Position numbers and translations under genes: made by a program
Shown: positions 59,280-64,000 of the stretch, one piece after another
Position numbering within the stretch: position 1 is the first letter of the stretch
How the letters are laid out: the number at the start of each line of letters is the position of its first letter
Notes under the pieces: generated by a model
What the model was told of the DNA's origin: nothing
Database searches by the model: none
What the model saw: the letters and a program-made list of their open reading frames with translations, nothing else
Origin: Paenarthrobacter sp. AR 02
GTDB taxonomy: Bacteria; Actinomycetota; Actinomycetes; Actinomycetales; Micrococcaceae
Direction of reading: 5' to 3'
Length of the DNA stretch: 64,000 nucleotides
Assembly (NCBI RefSeq): GCF_021538675.1
Contig: NZ_JAJUKH010000001.1
Coordinates: 1,245,532-1,309,531 of the forward strand

Positions 59280-59984
59280 ATGAGCGCACTGAGCACCATC
59301 ACCACCCCCGCCCTTCGCGGCCGGCGTTCCGCCGCTTCAAAGCCTGCACCATCCCCAAAGACCGCCGCTGTGAAGCAGCCCGCAGCGGCCACAACCGTCC
59401 CCGCCGGTGAACGGAGCACGTTCCGCCGGATCACAAGCCTGGCTGTTAAGTCCGTCGGCGTTGGCATGCTGGTCCTGGCGGCGCTGGTTTTCCTGTTCCT
59501 AGCCATCGGCCCGCGGGTCCTGGGGTACCAGACTTCCACCATGCTGACCGGGTCCATGGCACCGCTGATCAACCCGGGCGACGTCGTCGTGACGGTTCCG
59601 ACTCCTATCGCGGACGTCAAGGTGGGCGACATCATCACCTACCACATCCCGGTCGAAGATCAGCGGGTGGAAACCCACCGCATCACCGAAATCACCGCTA
59701 CGGCCGATGGCGGCGTAGCTGTGCAGACCAAGGGCGACGCCAACAACGGCATCGACCCCTGGATCGCCACCTTGCAGGGCAAGACCGTGGACAAGCAGGT
59801 CGCAACCATCCCGTACGTCGGCAACGCAATCCGTGCACTCCGCGAACCGATGGTCCGGAACATCCTGATGTACGGCGCACCGGCGATCCTGGTCATCGGT
59901 ATGCTCGCCTCCATCTGGACCAAGGACGGCAACAAGACGACGCCGAAGGGCGCCGCGGTGCCGCAGGCGGCCAGCGGTAAGTGA
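59280..59984 (+). CDS. sipW: SipW-type signal peptidase I
   Basis: 234-residue signal peptidase of the archaeal/ER-like SipW type. Ser92 in TGSMAPLINPGD is the nucleophile, His133 in VETHRI replaces the usual Lys, and Asp residues follow in TKGDANNGIDP. A long N-terminal polar extension (about 50 residues) precedes one membrane helix (MLVLAALVFLFLAI); a C-terminal helix lies at about 205-222. It should cleave the TasA-like protein and, perhaps, the A-Y-A-Y-W proteins encoded at 49-52 kb. Confidence 0.85.
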   Translation: MSALSTITTPALRGRRSAASKPAPSPKTAAVKQPAAATTVPAGERSTFRRITSLAVKSVGVGMLVLAALVFLFLAIGPRVLGYQTSTMLTGSMAPLINPGDVVVTVPTPIADVKVGDIITYHIPVEDQRVETHRITEITATADGGVAVQTKGDANNGIDPWIATLQGKTVDKQVATIPYVGNAIRALREPMVRNILMYGAPAILVIGMLASIWTKDGNKTTPKGAAVPQAASGK

Positions 59985-60024
59985 GGGACGGGGTGCTCCT
60001 GCCCTGGAACGGTGCAAGACGCAG

Positions 60025-60068
60025 GCGCCGGCCGAGGAGTTGGGCGACTCCCGGCCGGCGCTCCGTTT
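60025..60068. terminator. Terminator between sipW and the transporter
   Basis: GCGCCGGCC (60025-60033) pairs with GGCCGGCGC (60053-60061), with inner GGAG/CTCC pairing, followed by TCCGTTTTC. It lies between convergent genes. Confidence 0.8.
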
Positions 60069-60145
60069 TCTCTCGACCTATCTCTCCATGCTGCTGGGAA
60101 GGATCCTGAGGAACTCCACCGCGCTCCCCGAACGCCGTCGCGGGG

Positions 60146-61423
60146 TTAGCGTCCGGCGAGCACGTTTGCGACGGCGGTTTTGACTTCGCGGGGCACCAGG
60201 ACCAAGGCGGCAACGGCCAGCAGGCCGGCGATCGCGAAGACATAGAAGCCAGCAGGGTAGGCGATGTTGGCGGCAACCAATGTTCCCGTCACTGCCGGGC
60301 CGACGATTGCGCCGAGCCTGCCGACGCCGGCGGCGAAGCCCAGCGCAGTTCCCCTGAGCCGTGGCGGGAACAACTGGCTGACCCACGCATAAACCAGGAC
60401 CTGGGAGCTGAAAACGAAAATGCCGGTTACGAAGACGGCGGCATTGAGCAGGAATTCGTTCGGGATCTTGACGCTGAGGATCGCAAGGAGCACCGCGGAC
60501 AGTCCAAACCACAGCAAAACAATCTTCTTGGTACCGTGCTTGTCGGCGAGGAATCCGGCCAGGAACAGGCCTGCGACGGCGCCCAAGTTAAGGACCAGCA
60601 GCAGCGTCAAGCCGGTGCTGACCGGGTACCCGGCGGCAGCCATCAGCTGCGGAAGCCAGGTGTTCAGCCCGTAAACCAACAACAAGCCCATGAACGACGC
60701 GATGCCGATGCCAACCGCAACCAAGGGGTACGGCTTCTGCAACAGGTCGCGGAAACCGGTCTTGGGTGCAGCTTGGCTGCTTTCAGCGGAAGGCACGACG
60801 GCGGCAGGCGCCTTGGTGGCCTGGCTGGACGCACCGGGGGCGGCTTCGGGCAGTGACTCGGGCAGCTTGGCCCAAAGGAACGGCAGGAGAACCAGCCCGG
60901 CAGCGCCGCCGATGATGAACATGAGCCGCCAGTTCGGAACGATCAGGATTGCCAGCAAAGCGGTGGCGACGGCACCAACGTGGTAGCCAGTCATGGTCCG
61001 GGTGGTGGACTTTCCTGCTGAACCCGCTGGCGCGTAGTCGTTCATGTAGGCCAAGGCTGCGGGAAGGCATGCGCCCAGTCCCAGCCCGGCAAGAAGGCGC
61101 AACACCGAGAACACTGCAACGTTCGGTGCGAACGCGACCCCAATGGTGAAGATTGAGAAACCGGCAACGCACGCGATCAGCAGCTTGCGGCGGCCGAACG
61201 TGTCGGAGAGGGGTGCAATGAACAGTGCGCCAAGTCCTACGCCCACCAAGGAGATGGTGGCGGCGAAGGTGGCTCCTACTGCATCGAATCCCAACTCCCC
61301 GGTCTTGATGAGTGTGGGTATGACGGTTCCCAGGACCACCAGGTCGAAGCCGTCCAGCACCATGGCTAGCCAGCACAGCCACACGGGCCATTGAGATCGG
61401 TGGGCAGATGGCATCGTTGGCAT
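60146..61423 (-). CDS. AAHS-family MFS transporter, probable 4-hydroxybenzoate/protocatechuate importer
   Basis: 425-residue, 12-segment transporter of the aromatic acid:H+ symporter family (PcaK relatives). VLDGFDLVVLGTVIPTLIKT supplies the D-G-F-D segment in helix 1, with APLSDTFGRRKLLI following helix 2. GAGGAC lies 4 bases upstream of ATG 61423. It diverges from an IclR gene that precedes pobA, so 4-hydroxybenzoate is the likely substrate. Confidence 0.85.
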   Translation of the reverse strand: MPTMPSAHRSQWPVWLCWLAMVLDGFDLVVLGTVIPTLIKTGELGFDAVGATFAATISLVGVGLGALFIAPLSDTFGRRKLLIACVAGFSIFTIGVAFAPNVAVFSVLRLLAGLGLGACLPAALAYMNDYAPAGSAGKSTTRTMTGYHVGAVATALLAILIVPNWRLMFIIGGAAGLVLLPFLWAKLPESLPEAAPGASSQATKAPAAVVPSAESSQAAPKTGFRDLLQKPYPLVAVGIGIASFMGLLLVYGLNTWLPQLMAAAGYPVSTGLTLLLVLNLGAVAGLFLAGFLADKHGTKKIVLLWFGLSAVLLAILSVKIPNEFLLNAAVFVTGIFVFSSQVLVYAWVSQLFPPRLRGTALGFAAGVGRLGAIVGPAVTGTLVAANIAYPAGFYVFAIAGLLAVAALVLVPREVKTAVANVLAGR

Positions 61424-61534
61424 AGCGTCCTCGGTACGTCTGGGCAGTGCGTCTTGGTGATGGTCCCGGGCCAGCGGCGCGGCCTTTCGGGTATGAGAGT
61501 TGTATCACCGTCGCGTGTTGCCTGGCACACGTTC

Positions 61535-61549
61535 TACCATTGAATGGAA
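61535..61549. promoter_or_regulatory. Candidate PobR operator 1
   Basis: TACCATTGAATGGAA with perfect CCATT-G-AATGG symmetry, between the divergent transporter and IclR genes. It matches the palindrome at 62343-62357 at 12 of 15 positions. Confidence 0.55.
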
Positions 61550-61596
61550 GGCACCTCCGTGCTTTTCTCTAGGACGCTCCAAATGAGGATGGCATC

Positions 61597-62334
61597 GTGG
61601 CTAACTCCGCATCCGGCGATTCCGTGGTGGACCGGGTCGTGCGGGTCATCGAGGCATTCCCTGAGGGTGTCACCACTCTTCAGCTGACGGAGCTGGCCGA
61701 CCGGGCTGAGCTCCCTTTGTCATCGGCCCACCGGCTGATCCGTCAGCTTTCCCACCATGGGCTCCTCGACCTGGGGTCGGGCGGAACCGTCCGCCTGGGC
61801 TTGCGGCTATGGGAACTCGTCAATCGGAATTCACCCACGCTGGCCCTCCGCCAGGCGGCAATGCCGTTCATGGAGGACATTCAGCAGGTCCTCAACCAGA
61901 ACGTGAACCTGGCTGTGCTCGATGGCTGGGAGGCGCTTTTTGTTGAACGGCTCTCCCGTCGCGGATCGGTGGCCAACCGCGCACAAATCGCAGGTCGCAT
62001 GCCCGTACACATTTCCTCAGCCGGCCTGGCCCTGATGTCCCACCAGTCGCGGGAGCTGCAGGCCGAGTACCTCCGGCAGTTCCACGACCCGGCCGGGAAG
62101 GTGAGTGCCGACGTCGTACGCCACCTGCTGGCCGAGGCCGCCCAGCAGGGGTATGCGCAGCTGGCTGGCGTCGTGGATCCGGATACTTGGGGGATCGCCG
62201 TTCCGGTGATGAACGGTAAGCGGAAGACGGTTGCCGCGTTGGGGGTCGTAGTGCCCCTTGCCGAGATGCGGCTCCAAGCTCTGGTTCCGGCCCTTCAGAC
62301 TGCGGCCCGCGGAATTGGACGCCAGTTAGTCTAG
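61597..62334 (+). CDS. IclR-family regulator, probable PobR
   Basis: 245-residue IclR regulator. The winged helix is at about residues 8-65 (LADRAELPLSSAHRLIRQLS), and the effector domain covers residues about 80-240 (ISSAGLALMSHQSRE, DPDTWGIAVPV). GTG 61597 is the start; ribosome site weak. It lies between the aromatic transporter and pobA, with matching palindromes on both sides, so it probably controls both and itself in response to 4-hydroxybenzoate. Confidence 0.8.
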   Translation: MANSASGDSVVDRVVRVIEAFPEGVTTLQLTELADRAELPLSSAHRLIRQLSHHGLLDLGSGGTVRLGLRLWELVNRNSPTLALRQAAMPFMEDIQQVLNQNVNLAVLDGWEALFVERLSRRGSVANRAQIAGRMPVHISSAGLALMSHQSRELQAEYLRQFHDPAGKVSADVVRHLLAEAAQQGYAQLAGVVDPDTWGIAVPVMNGKRKTVAALGVVVPLAEMRLQALVPALQTAARGIGRQLV

Positions 62335-62342
62335 CTGTCGGC

Positions 62343-62357
62343 TTCCGTTGAACGGAA
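62343..62357. promoter_or_regulatory. Candidate PobR operator 2
   Basis: TTCCGTT-G-AACGGAA, a perfect 15-base palindrome 100 bp before the pobA start and 9 bp after the regulator stop. Shared consensus with the other site: TNCCRTTGAAYGGAA. Confidence 0.6.
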
Positions 62358-62455
62358 TTGATGTAACGGTCATCACGCCGATGGGGACAGACTGATGCCA
62401 GACCAATACAGCCCTGGCCGAAGCGCCGGGATCCGCAACGAAGCGAGGAACAACC

Positions 62456-63643
62456 ATGGCACGCACGCCCATCAAGACCCAAGTGGCCATTATGGGGGCC
62501 GGCCCCGCGGGCCTCATGCTCTCCCACCTTCTGGCCAGGCAGGGCATCGAGTCCGTGGTGGTGGAAATCCGCAGCCGCAAGGACATCCAGGAAACCGTAC
62601 GGGCCGGCATCCTGGAGCACGGCACGGTGAACCTGCTGGTCGACTCGGGGGTGTCGGACCGAGTGCTCCGCGAAGGCGACCGGCACGACGGCATCGAACT
62701 GCGCTTCAACGGTGAAAGCCACCGCATCAACTTCAAGGAACTGGTCGGCGAATCCGTGTGGCTCTACCCGCAGACGGACGTTTTCATGGACCTGGCCGCC
62801 CGACGCGAAGCCGACGGCGGCGCCGTCCACTACAGCGTCACGGACACTACTGTGCACGACCTCGAAGGCAAGCCGAAGGTCTGGTTCACCAATGCCGACG
62901 GGCAGGAATTCGAGATTCAGGCAGACTTCCTCGTCGGCGCCGACGGATCCCGCAGCCACTGCCGCTTCCAGATTCCTGAAGCGAACCGCAAGTGGTACTT
63001 CCACGAATATCCATTCGCGTGGTTCGGCATCCTCGCCGAAGCCCCGCGCAGCTCAGACGAGCTGATCTACGCGAACTCGAACAACGGTTTCGCCCTGATC
63101 AGCCAGCGCACCGAGACTGTTCAGCGCATGTACTTCCAGTGCGACCCCAAAGAGAACGTTGCCGACTGGGATGACGAACGCATCTGGTCCGAGTTCCGCA
63201 AACGAGTCAATGGCAACGGATTCGAGCTCAAGGAAGGACCGGTCCTCGAAAAGATGGTCCTGCCCTTCCGCAGTTTCGTCCATACGCCCATGCGCCACGG
63301 AAACCTGTTCCTTGCCGGCGATGCGGCCCACACCGTGCCGCCGACGGGAGCCAAGGGCCTCAACCTGGCTATCCACGACGTCAAGGTGCTCTTTGAAGGT
63401 CTCGACTCGTTCTACTCCAACGGCTCAACCACGCTGCTGGACTCCTACAGCGACCGGGCGTTGGAGCGGGTATGGAAGGCCCAGCACTTCTCCTACTGGA
63501 TGACATCCATGCTGCACACCGTGCCCGGCGCCGGCGAGTTCGACCGCGCCCGCCAGCTTGGCGAACTCCACTCCGTAGTGACCTCCGAGCACGCCAAGGC
63601 GTACCTCGCGGAGTCGTACACAGGCTGGCCGACCTCACGCTGA
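62456..63643 (+). CDS. pobA: 4-hydroxybenzoate 3-monooxygenase
   Basis: 395-residue FAD monooxygenase that turns 4-hydroxybenzoate into protocatechuate. The FAD loop is MGAGPAGLMLSHLLARQG, the DG motif FLVGADGSRSHCRF, and the GD motif LFLAGDAAHTVPPTGAKGLN; the substrate segment EHGTVNLL is near residue 60. The protocatechuate feeds the pca operon at 8-15 kb. GAGGAAC lies 7 bases upstream of ATG 62456. Confidence 0.95.
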   Translation: MARTPIKTQVAIMGAGPAGLMLSHLLARQGIESVVVEIRSRKDIQETVRAGILEHGTVNLLVDSGVSDRVLREGDRHDGIELRFNGESHRINFKELVGESVWLYPQTDVFMDLAARREADGGAVHYSVTDTTVHDLEGKPKVWFTNADGQEFEIQADFLVGADGSRSHCRFQIPEANRKWYFHEYPFAWFGILAEAPRSSDELIYANSNNGFALISQRTETVQRMYFQCDPKENVADWDDERIWSEFRKRVNGNGFELKEGPVLEKMVLPFRSFVHTPMRHGNLFLAGDAAHTVPPTGAKGLNLAIHDVKVLFEGLDSFYSNGSTTLLDSYSDRALERVWKAQHFSYWMTSMLHTVPGAGEFDRARQLGELHSVVTSEHAKAYLAESYTGWPTSR

Positions 63644-63667
63644 CGCTGCACCTGGCAAACTACCTCC

Positions 63668-63718
63668 AGCGCCCGACGGCGGGAAGTCCTCTTTGGGGCT
63701 CCCCGACAGTCGGGCGCT
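63668..63718. terminator. Possible terminator between pobA and the HNH gene
   Basis: AGCGCCCGAC (63668-63677) pairs perfectly with GTCGGGCGCT (63709-63718) around 31 bases, which contain GGGGCTCCCC that can fold on itself. It lies between convergent genes. T-run weak. Confidence 0.5.
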
Positions 63719-63789
63719 TGTTGCGTTAACTGCGCTCGACCTGAAGGTGGCCCAAGGGTTTGCCTGGCTGGTCGCCGACCCCACCGACC

Positions 63790-64000
63790 TCATGTTCTGA
63801 GTGGTGTGTGGTGGTGGTTGCGTCGTGGTGTTTGGTGGGGGTCGATGTGGGGTGGGGGGATGAACCAGGGGGTGCCGTTGGTGTTGGTGATGGTCCATTG
63901 TTCTTTGTGGATGAGGTGGTGGTGGTGGGAGCAGAGGAGGGTTCCGTTTTCTGTTCCTGTGGTTCCGCCGTGGGACCAGTAGGTGATGTGGTGGGCTTCG
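63790..64000 (-). CDS. HNH endonuclease (DUF222-type), 3' part
   Basis: The gene runs off the right edge; about 70 C-terminal codons are visible. Read on the minus strand they give EAHHITYWSHGGTTGTENG, then LLCSHHHHLIHKEQWTI and a Pro/His-rich tail. This is the HNH nuclease end (H-H-x6 H-G-G, then LC-x-x-HH) typical of the many DUF222/HNH proteins of actinobacteria. The stop TGA is at 63792-63790. No start is in the window. Confidence 0.85.
   Translation of the reverse strand, partial: EAHHITYWSHGGTTGTENGTLLCSHHHHLIHKEQWTITNTNGTPWFIPPPHIDPHQTPRRNHHHTPLRT

Overview
The window is high-GC DNA from an actinobacterium of the Micrococcaceae. The protein families, the frequent GTG starts, and the mix of pca/qsu catabolic genes, IclR regulators, SLH-domain protein and SipW/TasA-type exported proteins point to Arthrobacter or Paenarthrobacter. 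This is inferred from protein content only. No tRNA, rRNA, CRISPR array, insertion sequence or prophage was seen. Most of the window looks like ordinary chromosome, with a few scarred or accessory spots.

Layout: 1-2.8 kb holds surface proteins (the end of an FG-GAP repeat protein and a secreted SLH-domain protein). 2.9-16 kb is an aromatic-acid block: a divergent MHS-family transporter and an IclR regulator, then a tightly overlapping run of shikimate dehydrogenase, QsuB-type dehydroshikimate dehydratase, pcaH, pcaG, pcaB, pcaD, pcaC, pcaF, pcaI, pcaJ and a PcaR-like regulator. Together these take shikimate through protocatechuate and beta-ketoadipate to succinyl-CoA and acetyl-CoA. 16-18 kb holds DUF1801 and DUF2252 proteins. 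17.8-26.5 kb is a second catabolic cluster (RidA, FAH-family hydrolase, metal-binding cupin, two thioesterases, aryl-CoA ligase, a flavin monooxygenase/old-yellow-enzyme fusion, AAHS transporter). It fits CoA-linked breakdown of 2-aminobenzoate or salicylate. A PaaX-family regulator follows.

28-39 kb is a mixed housekeeping and redox stretch: VOC protein, NADP oxidoreductase, HAD phosphatase, FMN reductase, three-subunit transhydrogenase, small hypotheticals, an SDR-hydrolase fusion with its own TetR gene and operator, and mscL. It contains three truncated gene remnants (about 35.9-36.1 kb and 39.2-39.6 kb) that look like deletion or replacement scars. 39.7-48.8 kb is the one-carbon block: a tandem glycine riboswitch, gcvP, gcvT, gcvH, glyA, sdaA and lipA. 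It converts glycine to serine and pyruvate and supplies the lipoyl group that GcvH needs.

49.3-52.5 kb encodes four secreted proteins in tandem. Three carry an A-x-A-[YF]-W signal region and three share a cysteine-bracketed C-terminal module. A TasA-like protein and a SipW-type signal peptidase lie 6-7 kb further on (58.4-60.0 kb), beyond a FUSC protein, a MarR regulator, a Cys-rich protein/kinase pair, a GlsB-type protein, an internally duplicated membrane protein and a ZIP transporter. The window ends with the 4-hydroxybenzoate module (AAHS transporter, IclR regulator, pobA, with two matching candidate operators), which feeds protocatechuate to the pca operon 45 kb away, and with the 3' end of an HNH endonuclease gene.

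Two families of short intergenic repeats sit just after operon or gene ends, and a near-palindrome with half-sites like AGTAAG and CTTACT recurs at three promoters.
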